From Pseudomonadota bacterium (GTDB lineage: Bacteria > Cyanobacteriota > Vampirovibrionia > Obscuribacterales > Obscuribacteraceae): DNA of 64,000 nt. This document shows, piece after piece, positions 54,546-63,256 of the stretch. Under the pieces are notes generated by a model, which did not search any database, was not told the origin of the DNA, and saw nothing but the letters and a program-made list of their open reading frames with translations. The stretch spans positions 62,001 through 126,000 of the forward strand of contig JAJPGY010000029.1 in NCBI GenBank assembly GCA_021325555.1, written 5' to 3'. The position numbers were made by a program, and so were the translations under genes. The first letter of the stretch is position 1. Each line of letters starts with the position of its first letter.

Positions 54546-55934
54546 TTAGACTTTTTGATGCTTCCAGACACCGGTCTTGAAGCGCCAGATTGCCAGCAGC
54601 CCAATCATAATTGAAGTTGTCGAGAGGCTCAGCCAGGTGCCCGTCGGTCCCATGGCGAAATTAATGGTGAGCAGCCAGGCCAGCGACAGCCTGACGCCGG
54701 TAAGGCATACCAGGGTGACGATCATGGGCCAGCGCGTGTAGCCGGCACCCTGCATGGCGCCGAAAAGGATGAGCCAGGCAGCCACGAACGGCTCGCAGAA
54801 GCTGACTACCTGGAAGTATTGGGTAGCATAGCCAATCACGGCCGGATTGTTGCTCATCAGGTGAGCGATCGGCGCCGCCCCGAAAAAGAGGGCGAGACCG
54901 AAAACAGTGTTGAGCAGGACACCCGTGCCGGCCACCTGCCAGCCGGCAAGCTCGGCGCGATCGGGCTGGCCTGCCCCCAGGTTCTGCCCGACTATGGTGG
55001 CCACAGCCATGGCGAAAGCGTACATCGGCATGCAGGCAATCATCTCCTCGCACTTCAAGCCGACCGCCCAGGACGCCTGGCAGGAGGTCGGATCCGGGGT
55101 GCGAGCAAATATGACAAAGAGCATGAAGTTGCCGCCGACCCAGGCGAGGTCGTTGACGCAGGCAGGAATGCCGATGCGCATCACGCGCCGGAAGCCTTCT
55201 GCGGAGGCGCCCTGCTTGAATATCGACGGCAGCGACAGGCACTCGCCTATCTCCGATTGCCTCAGGGTGGCGAGCGACAGCCCAACACCGATAATGCCGG
55301 CAGCCAGCCAGGCGATGCCGATGCCGCTTATGCCGACGTGGAAAGGCCACAAGCAAAGCGTGATCTCCAGCGCGATGACGATGGCGGTCACCATAGCCAT
55401 GATCGCCATCGGCGCGCGGGCGTCGCCCCTGGCGCGAAATATGGCGTTGGTCACCCAGAGCACGGTATAGGGAAACTGCGCCAGGAGATCGTATCGCAGG
55501 TACTGCCAGCCGAGCGCCTCCACATGCGGCGAGGCGCCGAGTATGTGGAGGAGAAACCGGCAGGCGATCAGCCCGGCCGCCGCCGAGGCTGCACCAAATA
55601 TGAAGGCATAGACGATCGACTCCCGGGCGGCTCTGATCGTCGAGTCGCGCTCGCCGGCGCCCCAGAAACGGCTGACCAACGCGGTTGTCCCGGACGAAAG
55701 CGCGATTACCAGAATGATCAGGAAGAACCACACCTGCCCGCCGATACCGATGGCGGCCTGGGCGTCCGGCCCGAGCCGTCCTGCCACGTAGATGTCGGAG
55801 AAGCTGGCAAGGGCGATGGTGGCCATGTTGAGCATCAGCGGCCACGACATGTGCCATATGGCGGCCCACGTCGATCCGTGAATGATCACGTCATCCCTGG
55901 CGGCGGCCAAATTCCGCTGTTCTGTTGCCGTCAT
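54546..55934 (-). CDS. MATE-family multidrug/toxin efflux transporter
   Basis: The 462-residue protein has twelve predicted membrane segments in two homologous halves. MATE marks include SWPLMLNMATIALASFSDIYVAGRLG at the start, FWGAGERD, GGNFMLFVIFARTPDP and VGQNLGAGQPDRAE in the second half. Proteins of this family export drugs or metabolites by Na+ or H+ antiport. The substrate cannot be read from sequence. AAGGGGAA precedes the start codon. It is upstream of radC on the same strand with 173 bases between. The next gene upstream (56162) is divergent. Confidence 0.93.
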   Translation of the reverse strand: MTATEQRNLAAARDDVIIHGSTWAAIWHMSWPLMLNMATIALASFSDIYVAGRLGPDAQAAIGIGGQVWFFLIILVIALSSGTTALVSRFWGAGERDSTIRAARESIVYAFIFGAASAAAGLIACRFLLHILGASPHVEALGWQYLRYDLLAQFPYTVLWVTNAIFRARGDARAPMAIMAMVTAIVIALEITLCLWPFHVGISGIGIAWLAAGIIGVGLSLATLRQSEIGECLSLPSIFKQGASAEGFRRVMRIGIPACVNDLAWVGGNFMLFVIFARTPDPTSCQASWAVGLKCEEMIACMPMYAFAMAVATIVGQNLGAGQPDRAELAGWQVAGTGVLLNTVFGLALFFGAAPIAHLMSNNPAVIGYATQYFQVVSFCEPFVAAWLILFGAMQGAGYTRWPMIVTLVCLTGVRLSLAWLLTINFAMGPTGTWLSLSTTSIMIGLLAIWRFKTGVWKHQKV

Positions 55935-56161
55935 GGCGGTTCGTTCCCCTTGCCCGCCGCCTGCCGCGCGATATCGAGATCCTGAATCGCGAAGTCCGAG
56001 GCGATGCTGTCCCGGATTTCCGGTTCACTTCTTGTTGCACGGCGAGGCAGCGGATCCTCCAGTTTACCCGTTCCGCACTGGACAGCCAAGGGGATCCACG
56101 AATTGGGAACCGTGCGTGCTAGGATGTGTCTCGACTTGAGTGACGATACGCCCGCTGGCGC

Positions 56162-57328
56162 GTGATTAAGAAGCAACACGAAGAAGAGAAGGAGGCTGAG
56201 CGATTCTGGTCGCTGCTCAACCGGTACCTTATCTTTGAGGACCCCGCCAGTCGCTGGCCGCGCCTGAGCAGCCTTGTCGCAAGAAAAAACCAGCTCAAGG
56301 CCGGCGAGATGGATGCCTTGCCGCCCCGCGAACAAGACGAGCTATTCGTGCGAACTTTCGGCAGCGCCTCGATTGGCGGCGACTCCGGCAGCGTGCTTCT
56401 GAACATAGCTCTTGCGCTGGAAGACACAAGGCGGTTCAGCGTCACCAGTTTCGATCTCTTCTTCTCTCGACGCAAAGGCGATCTTGATTCGCAACCTTCC
56501 TGGGTAAAGGATCTGGGTCTGCCATCAATCGCCCAGAGGTGGGTCGCGCGAGCCGCGGTGGTTGTGCCTGATTGGCGCCGGTTGGGCGACCGGGGACCCT
56601 GGTCGCAGGACAGCCGAGCGCAGTTTCTGCTCTCCTTTCTCGACCAGGCGTCTGCCTTCGAAAGCGATCTGACGGCAGCCGTCGTGCTCGGGGCTTACCG
56701 GTTCTTCTGCTCGCAGCTCAGCCGCTGGCGCCCTCGCTTGCCCGGCAGCTTTCTTCCCAGAATGGCGCTGCTTGTCGAAGGCCCCACCGAAGCGATCCTG
56801 CTGCCGCATCTGGCCAGATGCCTCGATTTCGATTTCGACGCGGCGGGCGTCTGCGTCATCGCCGCCGGCGGCGCCAACCAGGTCTTGCGGCGGTATCTCG
56901 ACTTGCGCGATCTGACAACCGTCCCCGTGCTTGCCGTCCTGGATGCGGACGCCAGGGCCCCGGCGTCCGTTGTCTCGGGGTCTTTGCGCGACTGCGACAG
57001 GTTGCACGTGCTCGAGGTCGGAGAGATCGAGGACATTTTCGGTGATCAGGAATTCCTTGTCCTTCTCAACAGGTTCCTGCGTTCGCACCGTCTGACGGGA
57101 GGCATCGCGCCGGGAGACATTCAGCACCGGGGCGGGCGCATGCGGGCGATCGACCGGCTGTGGCGCAAGCGCGGGCTGGGGAGCTTTGATAAGATTGGCT
57201 TTGCCCGTATGGTTGTTGAGAGCGTTAGCAGTGCCGGACAGGTGCCGCGCGAGGTGCGCAAGATTGTCGAATCGATAAAGGAGCTGGTGGAAAGCAGGGA
57301 TCGTGAAACTCGCGCAGTCAAAGAATGA
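56162..57328 (+). CDS. Stand-alone OLD-like TOPRIM protein
   Basis: The 388-residue protein has an unassigned N-terminal helical part (1-195), then a TOPRIM domain like that of OLD-family nucleases: the Glu in ALLVEGPTEAILLP (Glu206) and the DxD in VLAVLDADA (Asp261, Asp263), followed by a LEVGEIEDIF segment. OLD proteins normally have an ABC ATPase ahead of TOPRIM, but no Walker motif is seen here. TOPRIM proteins without ATPase occur in DNA repair and in phage-defence pairs. The following membrane-protein gene starts 26 bases before this gene ends. The GTG start has no clear ribosome binding site. Role unknown. Confidence 0.75.
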   Translation: MIKKQHEEEKEAERFWSLLNRYLIFEDPASRWPRLSSLVARKNQLKAGEMDALPPREQDELFVRTFGSASIGGDSGSVLLNIALALEDTRRFSVTSFDLFFSRRKGDLDSQPSWVKDLGLPSIAQRWVARAAVVVPDWRRLGDRGPWSQDSRAQFLLSFLDQASAFESDLTAAVVLGAYRFFCSQLSRWRPRLPGSFLPRMALLVEGPTEAILLPHLARCLDFDFDAAGVCVIAAGGANQVLRRYLDLRDLTTVPVLAVLDADARAPASVVSGSLRDCDRLHVLEVGEIEDIFGDQEFLVLLNRFLRSHRLTGGIAPGDIQHRGGRMRAIDRLWRKRGLGSFDKIGFARMVVESVSSAGQVPREVRKIVESIKELVESRDRETRAVKE

Positions 57329-57752
57329 CGGAGGCTCGCCGCACCGGGAGCCGGCAAGCGCGAAGCGCAAAATTGCGGCCATCGTGTCGGCCGTGCTGTG
57401 GACGCTGAGCTTCTTTCTTGCCTTCGTCATCTCCCCGAAATCGCCCTATATCTGGATGCCGGATACACTCCTGCTCATCGGCTTTGCCCCCCTCCTGTTC
57501 ATCTGGGTTCCCGCGTGGCCGTGGTTTGTCTTCGGTGTTTTCAATCTGTTCATCGGATTCGTTCTCGAGGTGGCGAAATTCCTCCCCGACAAGAGCTTGC
57601 CGGGCGAGATGCCGAGGATAAGGCAGCACCTGGCGGACTATCACGTGCCGATTGCCTGGATGCTGGTCGGGCTGGCCTCAATCATTTACGGCCTTGCGCG
57701 TGTCGGCCGAAGCTGGATCCGCTGGCTCATGGCCAGACGCAGCCGGCTTTAG
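57303..57752 (+). CDS. Small membrane protein paired with the TOPRIM gene
   Basis: The 149-residue protein has three or four hydrophobic helices (VLWTLSFFLAFVI, TLLLIGFAPLLFIWVP, WFVFGVFNLFIGFVL, WMLVGLASIIYGLA), a basic N-terminus and an Arg-rich end. No family is recognised. Its start lies inside the last 26 bases of the TOPRIM gene, in another frame, so translation is likely coupled. A purine stretch precedes the GTG at 57303. The pairing of a nuclease-like protein with a small membrane protein recalls some defence pairs, but no effector motif is visible. The broken nitrilase gene follows. Confidence 0.65.
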   Translation: MKLAQSKNDGGSPHREPASAKRKIAAIVSAVLWTLSFFLAFVISPKSPYIWMPDTLLLIGFAPLLFIWVPAWPWFVFGVFNLFIGFVLEVAKFLPDKSLPGEMPRIRQHLADYHVPIAWMLVGLASIIYGLARVGRSWIRWLMARRSRL

Positions 57753-57795
57753 GTGCATGGGGCATTTCAGTCCCCGGGGGACGGCACTAACACTG

Positions 57796-58290
57796 ATGCG
57801 ACAGGAAATGGAGTTTGATGAGGCCAAGCAAAAGAGTCGGCTGAATCTGGTTTGCTGCCAGTTCGATATCGCCTGGGAAAACAAACACCTCGCTCCCGGC
57901 GCCGGAGTCGTGGTTGCCGAAACGGGCGGAGTCAAGGTCGTTCCGCTCATCTGTTATGACCTGAGATTTCCTGAGCTGTTTCGAGATGCCGCTTCCAAAG
58001 GCGCAGAATTGTTCGTGGTCATAGCGAGCTGGCCGCAGCAGAGAGCCGAGCACTGGCGCGTGCTGCTGCAGGCGCGGGCAATCGAGAATCAAGCCTCCGT
58101 CGTGGGCGTTGACCGTTGCGGGAGCGACCCGAAAAACGCTTATCGGGGACAATCCCGGGTTATAGACCCGGCGGGTACCGTTGTCGCCGATGCCGGCTCC
58201 GGCCAGTGCGTCATGCAGATCGAAATTGCTCTCGATTCGCTGACCTCATACCGCCAGAAACTCCCCTTCCTTCAGGACATGCGCCTTTGA
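57796..58290 (+). pseudogene. Carbon-nitrogen hydrolase (nitrilase/omega-amidase) with an internal deletion
   Basis: The 164-residue frame starts like a nitrilase-superfamily amidase (NLVCCQFDIAWENK) and then jumps directly to HLAPGAGVVVAETGGVKVVPLICYDLRFPELFR. About 100 residues that should separate these parts are missing, including the catalytic Glu and Lys of the Glu-Lys-Cys triad; only Cys53 remains. The remainder runs to the usual end (SLTSYRQKLPFLQD) without stops. The gap is in frame, so a shortened protein may still be made but cannot be a normal amidase. The closest intact relatives appear to be omega-amidase/YafV types. ATG 57796 or 57808 may be used. Confidence 0.75.
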
Positions 58291-58457
58291 AGGTCTCTTC
58301 GGTGTGTCAGGTTGGACCAGGTCGAGGAGACGCCGCTTCGCCTTTGCGCGATGCTCAATGAGCATGGTATAACTCGGCTGTCCGCAGACCAGGGCAATTG
58401 GCCGTAGAACGGCAAGCTCGGCAGCAGGCTTCGGCGCGGAGTAGAGGCGGATGTGAG

Positions 58458-58928
58458 ATGAGAGTTTGGGTCGATGCCGATGCGTGCCCTGGAGCCGTCA
58501 AGGACATTGTCGCCACGGCCGCGAATCGAAGATCTGTCACAACTGTATTTGTAGCCAACAAGGATTTGCCGGTGCCGGCATCTCCCTATCTCTGCGTTGC
58601 TCACGTGGATGTGGCACCGGACGCCGCCGACAACTTCATTAAGGATCACGCTGAAGGCTGGGACCTGGTGGTGACCCAGGACATACCTTTGGCCCATGCA
58701 CTGGTTTCGAGGGGCATTGTGGTCATTGATCCTCGTGGCGATAAGTACACGGAGGACAACATCGGCGAGCGCCTGTCCGTTCGCAACCTCATGCACGACC
58801 TTCGAATGACAGGTGAAATAACTGGCGGGCCCAGACAATATGGACGGCGAGAAAAGCAAGCCTTTGCTGCGACCTTTGATCGGGAACTTACCAGGCTTAT
58901 CAGGATCGGCGAACCGCCTTCAGGCTGA
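58458..58928 (+). CDS. UPF0178/DUF188 family protein (YaiI/YqxD type)
   Basis: The 156-residue protein begins RVWVDADACPGAVKDIV, a hallmark of the family, and continues with SPYLCVAHVD, AEGWDLVVTQDIPLAHALVSRG and the C-terminal MTGEITGGPRQYGRREKQAFAATFDRELTRL. The family has a PIN-like fold with conserved aspartates (in VDADACP and TQDIPLA) that suggest RNase activity, although the function is not established. ATG 58458 is chosen since the family starts there; GAGGCGGATG precedes it. Its end overlaps the start assumed for the ArfB-like gene. Confidence 0.92.
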   Translation: MRVWVDADACPGAVKDIVATAANRRSVTTVFVANKDLPVPASPYLCVAHVDVAPDAADNFIKDHAEGWDLVVTQDIPLAHALVSRGIVVIDPRGDKYTEDNIGERLSVRNLMHDLRMTGEITGGPRQYGRREKQAFAATFDRELTRLIRIGEPPSG

Positions 58929-59466
58929 AAAAAGAGGCGGACCCAGAAAGTCGAGCCCACCTCTTGTGGCCAGACCGCCATCCTTTGACGTGACGGTCTT
59001 CAAGATCATTGTAGCCGGCGCGAAGCTCCTCAATTGCCAACTCCCCCGCGAGGAGTTCGGGTTTACCTTTGCCGGCAGTGGCCGGCCGGGCGGTCAGAAC
59101 GTCAACAAGGTGAGCAGCAAGGCCGTTCTGAGCTGGGCTGTGCTGCTTAGTCCGAGCTTACCGGAAGAAGTGCGGGCCAGGTTTCTTATAAAACTTGCCG
59201 GACGCGTGACCTCGCAGGGAAAATTGATTTTGACCAGTCAGAAGTATCGCGATCAGGCACGCAACGTCGAGGACTGGCTGGAAAAGCTGGCGGAAATGAT
59301 CGCCGCCGTGCCGACGCGTCCAACCCCGCGTCGCCCCACCAGGCCCGGCGGCAAGGCGCCGCCGCGCCGGGGCAAAACGCGAACATTCCGACAGAAAGCA
59401 ACGGCGGCGCCCACCCCAGCCGGAGGGTTGATGCCTGCCTCCTATAGAAAACGAGATCAAAAGTGA
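58840..59466 (+). CDS. arfB: ArfB-like peptidyl-tRNA hydrolase (class I release-factor domain)
   Basis: The protein holds the catalytic GGQ domain of release factors: LPREEFGFTFAGSGRPGGQNVNKVSSKAVLSW, then SLPEEVRARFL and a basic tail rich in Arg, Lys and Pro that should insert into the ribosomal mRNA channel. It lacks a stop-codon recognition domain, so it is a rescue factor for stalled ribosomes like ArfB/YaeJ. The start is uncertain: ATG 58840 overlaps the previous gene by 89 bases and gives a ~65-residue leader not seen in the family; GTG 58990 gives 158 residues, nearer to the usual 140. The long Pro/Arg-rich linker in the tail is not unusual. Confidence 0.85.
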   Translation: MDGEKSKPLLRPLIGNLPGLSGSANRLQAEKRGGPRKSSPPLVARPPSFDVTVFKIIVAGAKLLNCQLPREEFGFTFAGSGRPGGQNVNKVSSKAVLSWAVLLSPSLPEEVRARFLIKLAGRVTSQGKLILTSQKYRDQARNVEDWLEKLAEMIAAVPTRPTPRRPTRPGGKAPPRRGKTRTFRQKATAAPTPAGGLMPASYRKRDQK

Positions 59467-59552
59467 GAGAAAGAGCATGATTGCTCTCCAGCCGCGAAGA
59501 GACGGCTCATCCCTCATCCCCCTGAAGGAGCGCCAGCATCAGGATGGCGGTG

Positions 59553-59872
59553 ATGAAGAAGACTCATAGCGGAACATCATTATTGGCCGTGTCTTTCTGC
59601 CTGCTGACGCTATCTTCCTGCTCGAGCCAGCGAAATCACATCGAACAAGGCAAGCAGTTGCTGGAACATACACGGTACGACCTGGCCCTGTCCGAGTTCA
59701 ATCACGCAATCCAGCCGGACCAAAATCAGTATTGCGCATACTGGTGCTGGTCTTTGAGCGGCAATGGCAGCGGCAAATGGCGATCAACCAGATCCAAAGA
59801 GCAGCCGCACTCAAGCCCAACAACACGACGGTGCGTAGGCTGCAGGCTATGTCCCCTCAGCAACAGTCCTGA
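59553..59872 (+). pseudogene. TPR lipoprotein gene with a frameshift
   Basis: The first ~65 residues show a lipoprotein signal peptide (hydrophobic run ending TLSSCSSQ, with the lipobox Cys) and the first TPR helix pair (RYDLALSEFNHAIQPDQNQ). The frame then becomes unlike a TPR. The frame two bases on continues with VFERQWQRQMAINQIQRAAALKPNNTTVRRLQAM, a convincing TPR, and stops at 59872. One base lost around 59743-59750 would restore the protein. This is a young pseudogene or a sequence error. Nothing else in the neighbourhood depends on it. Confidence 0.6.
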
Positions 59873-60220
59873 ATCCGGCAAGCCATAGCAACCGGACGCC
59901 GGAGTCGATCGAGCCCGATGTTTTAGAACCGACTCGGCATCGACCTCTCGCGCACGCAGTATTAAAAGACTTGTTCGCGAAAATTAAGGTCGCTTTGCCC
60001 GGCGTTTGAACAAACGTGCGCAGCGCTTCAAGGATAAATTATCTGCGCGGGGACGGAAAAGTGGAATTACCGGAAAACCGCCAGCAACTGGACTGCCGGG
60101 GGTATTCGCGCAGGTCCCGGGAAAAACTTTCGGAAGCGTCTCATTCCCTCTTCCAACCTCACACCGGTACCTTATTCCACCGGCGATAAGGATTGGAGCG
60201 AAAATCCCGCTGGCTTCCGA
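59873..60220. other. Gene-free stretch
   Basis: About 350 bases between the TPR pseudogene and the exported protein on the opposite strand. A short 72-residue frame (60006-60224) is basic, lacks a binding site and is not believed. No strong hairpin is seen. Confidence 0.5.
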
Positions 60221-60775
60221 CTAAAAGTCGTCTTTTGATGCCTTCTTCTTGGCCTTGCCGAGGGCGACCTTGACGGAGCCGTCCTCCGGCAGAAGAACCT
60301 TCTTCAGGAAGGCGCGGTTGGACTGCCACATTTTGGGCGTCATGCCGGTCAGGTTGTAGAGGTGCGATAAACCCTGGGAGGCTTGATCGGGGAACTCGGA
60401 CTTTTTGGCCACGAACAGCCACTGCTTGACGCAGAAGTTGAAGAGGGCCGGATCGCGCTCTTTCTGGCTCACCAGCTTCTGTTCCAGAGCCGTCGCGTAC
60501 ATGATCCGGCCGTCGATGTCCAGCGGGGCCATCTCCACCGAGCGCTGCAGCACCATGATCGCCCGGTCCAGGTGCCCCATGCGCAGCGACTGCTCGCCTT
60601 CGAGACGCAGCGAGTTGGGCGTGTTCATGCCCAGCTCGAGGAACTGGTCCGAGGTGACGACCCCGTGGTGACTCTTGCCGATGTCGGAGGTGTCCATGAT
60701 GTAGTCGTCCTTCGCCGTCGCCACCGGCGAAAGCATCGCCAGGACTGCTATAGCTATGAGGGCCTTGTTTGCCAT
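60221..60775 (-). CDS. Exported TPR-like protein, unknown function
   Basis: The 184-residue protein has a signal peptide (NKALIAIAVLAMLSPVATA), then a region predicted to be helical, with tetratricopeptide-like spacing in LGMNTPNSLRLEGEQSLRMGHLDRAIMVLQRSVEMAPLDIDGRIMYA. The tail is lysine-rich (KKKASKDDF). ATG 60775 is preceded by AAAGGAG at a good distance; a longer frame to 60832 overlaps rpe. It lies 49 bases downstream of rpe and is probably in the same transcript, though no functional link is clear. It may mediate protein contacts in the periplasm. Confidence 0.7.
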   Translation of the reverse strand: MANKALIAIAVLAMLSPVATAKDDYIMDTSDIGKSHHGVVTSDQFLELGMNTPNSLRLEGEQSLRMGHLDRAIMVLQRSVEMAPLDIDGRIMYATALEQKLVSQKERDPALFNFCVKQWLFVAKKSEFPDQASQGLSHLYNLTGMTPKMWQSNRAFLKKVLLPEDGSVKVALGKAKKKASKDDF

Positions 60776-60824
60776 TTTGCGCTCCTTTGTCAAGCGGTGG
60801 TCCGCGTCTTGGAATCCTTTTCGG

Positions 60825-61505
60825 TTACGCATGCGTCTTTGCCTTGTTTGCGCAGCCCTCCCTCAATTTCGCGATGGCTTTCCCCACATCGCCGGAACCG
60901 TAAATGCTCTTGCCGGCTACCAGCACAGTCGCCCCCGCCTCATGGACCAGCTTGCCGGTGGCGGCGTCGATGCCCCCGTCGACCGAGATCGGCACGCCCG
61001 AGCGCCCGGCGTCGGCGAGCATGCTTTTCACCCGGGCGATTTTCGGTACCACGGCCTCGATGAAGCGCTGCCCGCCGAATCCCGGGTTGACCGACATGAT
61101 CAAGACCAGGTCGAGGTCGCCGAGCACGTACTGGAGATGGTCCTCGGGGGTGGACGGGTTGAGGGCCACGCCCGCCTTCATGCCCAGCGCCTTTATCTGG
61201 GAGAGCGTGCGCTGCAGGTGCAGGCAGGCTTCGGCGTGCACGGTCACGTAGTTGGAGCCGGCCTGCGCGAAGTCGCCCAGGTAGCGGTCCGGGTCCGTGA
61301 TCATCAGGTGCACGTCCAGCGGCAACCCGGTGGCTGCCCGAATGCTGCGGACGACCGGCGCACCGATGGTCAGGTTGGGCACGAAGTGCCCGTCCATCAC
61401 GTCGACGTGAATCCAGTCCGCGCCGCCGTCTTCGGCGCGCTTGAGCTCGCTGGCCAGGTTGGCGAAATCCGCCGATAGGATGGATGGTGCGACCAGTACT
61501 GCCAT
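60825..61505 (-). CDS. rpe: Ribulose-phosphate 3-epimerase
   Basis: The 226-residue TIM-barrel enzyme interconverts ribulose 5-phosphate and xylulose 5-phosphate in the pentose phosphate and Calvin pathways. It opens VLVAPSILSADFANLASEL and has WIHVDVMDGHFVPNLTIGAP, LDVHLMI, MSVNPGFGGQRFIE and ISVDGGIDAATG, including the metal His/Asp and catalytic Asp. The start at 61505 is fixed by the protein family; an ATG at 61577 would add 24 residues. The tail ends in a Lys-rich segment. The exported TPR-like gene follows. Confidence 0.95.
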   Translation of the reverse strand: MAVLVAPSILSADFANLASELKRAEDGGADWIHVDVMDGHFVPNLTIGAPVVRSIRAATGLPLDVHLMITDPDRYLGDFAQAGSNYVTVHAEACLHLQRTLSQIKALGMKAGVALNPSTPEDHLQYVLGDLDLVLIMSVNPGFGGQRFIEAVVPKIARVKSMLADAGRSGVPISVDGGIDAATGKLVHEAGATVLVAGKSIYGSGDVGKAIAKLREGCANKAKTHA

Positions 61506-61722
61506 TTCCGCTTCGTCGGGCAGGGGAACATCAACCTGAACAGCGCTATGATGACCACGAGTGCCGCTTGTGGTCAAGTGGAACGCGGACGGATTGCCGG
61601 TGCCCTGGTAAAGATAATTTTAGTCGGGAAGCCGCCCGATGCCGAAAAGGCAGATCAATCCTCATTTTGTTTATTACAATTAGGTCGTGCCACTGCGTCT
61701 TAGAAGTGTATAAGATTACGAG

Positions 61723-62871
61723 ATGACCGACTTCAAGCTGACGGACGAGCAGCGCCAATATCAGCAGCTGGCAAGGGACTTCGTTGAGAAGGAGATTGCT
61801 CCCCGGGCTGCTTACCATGACGAGACCGGCGAGTTCGCCGGCGATATTTTGCGCAAGGCCTGGGAGCTCGGGCTTGTCGGCGCGCATATACCGGAGCGAT
61901 ACGGCGGGCTCGGACTGAGCACGCTGGACGGGTGCCTGATCGCCGAGGAGTTCGGCGCCGGATGCACCGGGATAGGTGCGGCCCTTGACGGCAACAATCT
62001 GGCGCAAGCACCGCTGCTGGTGGCAGGCACCGATGAGCAGAAGAAAGAGTTCCTCGAGCCGATGACGGGCGATTTCTCGCTGGCCGCCTATTGCGCGAGC
62101 GAGCCGGGCTCGGAGCTCGACGCGCTCAAGGCGACGACGACCGCGAAACGCGCCGGCGATGAGTACGTGATTAACGGCGCTAAATCCTGGTGCATCAATG
62201 CCGGCGTCGCTCGCTGGCATTGTCTGGTGGCGGCCACCGATCCCGCCGGCGGCGCCGCCGGGCTGTCCGTTTTCGTCATCCCCGGGGACACGGCGGGCAT
62301 TGCGGTCGGTGAGGGCGGGAAACGAATGGGGCAGCGCGCCGCTGATCTCCGAGCCGTCACTTTCCGGGATGTTAAGGTTCCCCGGCGCTGCCTGGTAGGG
62401 CGGGAAGGCGACGGGGCGAGGATTCTCGGACTGGCCGCCGCGCGCGCCTATCCGCTCCTTTCCTGCAGCGCCGTCGGGCTGGGCAGATCGGCCATGGAGC
62501 ACTCGATGCGCTACTCCAAACAACGGGTGACCTTCGGGCTCCCGATTGCCAGCCACCAGGCGGTCGCCTTTATGGTGGCCGACATGGACAAAGACATTTG
62601 CGCGGCGCGACTGCTTGCCTGGCAGGCGGCATGGCTGTCGGACAGCGGCACGGTTTCTGGCACCCAGGCCGTGATAGCCAGGACCTTTGCCCTGGATATG
62701 GCGGTGAGGGTGGCCGTGGATGCAGTGCAGGTCTTCGGAGGCTACGGCTACTCGCGCGAGTACCCGGTGGAGAAGCTGATGCGTGACGCCAAGATGCTGC
62801 AGGTCGTCCACGGCTCCGGCAATCTGCACAAGGTGGCGCTCGGGCGGCAGCTGGTCGGTGTGGGTCGCTAG
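61723..62871 (+). CDS. Acyl-CoA dehydrogenase homologue without the usual catalytic Glu
   Basis: The 382-residue flavoprotein has the three-domain acyl-CoA dehydrogenase layout: helical N-domain (LTDEQRQYQQLARDFVEKE), middle strand domain (CASEPGSELDALKATTTA, NGAKSWCINAGVA), and C-domain (YSKQRVTFGLPIASHQAVAFMVADM, VQVFGGYGYSREYPVEKLMRDAK). In most members the catalytic Glu follows as YEGT; here the matching residue is His363 in VVHGSGN. The alternative site used by isovaleryl- and long-chain enzymes has no Glu either. It may be inactive or use another base. TATAAG 14 bases before the ATG hints at a leaderless transcript. Its electrons would go to EtfAB. Confidence 0.85.
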   Translation: MTDFKLTDEQRQYQQLARDFVEKEIAPRAAYHDETGEFAGDILRKAWELGLVGAHIPERYGGLGLSTLDGCLIAEEFGAGCTGIGAALDGNNLAQAPLLVAGTDEQKKEFLEPMTGDFSLAAYCASEPGSELDALKATTTAKRAGDEYVINGAKSWCINAGVARWHCLVAATDPAGGAAGLSVFVIPGDTAGIAVGEGGKRMGQRAADLRAVTFRDVKVPRRCLVGREGDGARILGLAAARAYPLLSCSAVGLGRSAMEHSMRYSKQRVTFGLPIASHQAVAFMVADMDKDICAARLLAWQAAWLSDSGTVSGTQAVIARTFALDMAVRVAVDAVQVFGGYGYSREYPVEKLMRDAKMLQVVHGSGNLHKVALGRQLVGVGR

Positions 62872-62931
62872 GGCCGCGGTTCATTCCCGAGCTGCCGCCT
62901 GCGATCGGCTGCCGGGACCACGGGAGGAGCG

Positions 62932-63243
62932 ATGGACGAGCCCCAGGAAAAGACGGACAAGAAGCCTCGCCGGGTGACCATCAGGAAGCCCGGGGTCTCG
63001 CTCGAGGAGATCAAGAAAGGGCGGCTTCTGGCCGTGAAGGCGCCGCCGTATTACAAAAAGGAGTACATCTATCAGGTCACCAGCGCTGGTGACAAGCTTA
63101 TCCGGGCCGAGCTCTACCATTCCCCGACCGTGCGCAAGTCCTGGAAACATGAGGAGTTCGCCCTCCTCATCGAGATGGGCGTAATCAGGCTTGCCGACCA
63201 GCGAGACCTCCCCGGCGCCGGGAGCGGCCCCCGAGCTGAATAA
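62932..63243 (+). CDS. Small basic protein, unknown function
   Basis: The 103-residue protein is charged and has an ordered middle: PGVSLEEIKKGRLLAVKAPPYYKKEYIYQV, ELYHSPTVRKSWKHEEFALLIEMGVIRLAD. It is a plausible small globular beta-alpha domain. No family is recognised. GGGAGGAG sits close before the ATG, strong support that it is translated. It follows the acyl-CoA dehydrogenase by 60 bases and may share its transcript. It converges on the zinc-ribbon gene. Confidence 0.65.
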   Translation: MDEPQEKTDKKPRRVTIRKPGVSLEEIKKGRLLAVKAPPYYKKEYIYQVTSAGDKLIRAELYHSPTVRKSWKHEEFALLIEMGVIRLADQRDLPGAGSGPRAE

Positions 63244-63256
63244 TCGCGGCGGCCGG

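Noticed and set aside
58840..58965. The N-terminal ~40 residues of the ArfB-like frame as a real extension
   Set aside because: They overlap the UPF0178 gene and have no family match; a later GTG near 58990 is as likely. The frame is kept because the exact start is undecided.
60006..60224. A 72-residue basic frame in the 59.9-60.2 kb gap
   Set aside because: No ribosome binding site, no domain, and an overlap with the end of the opposite exported-protein gene.
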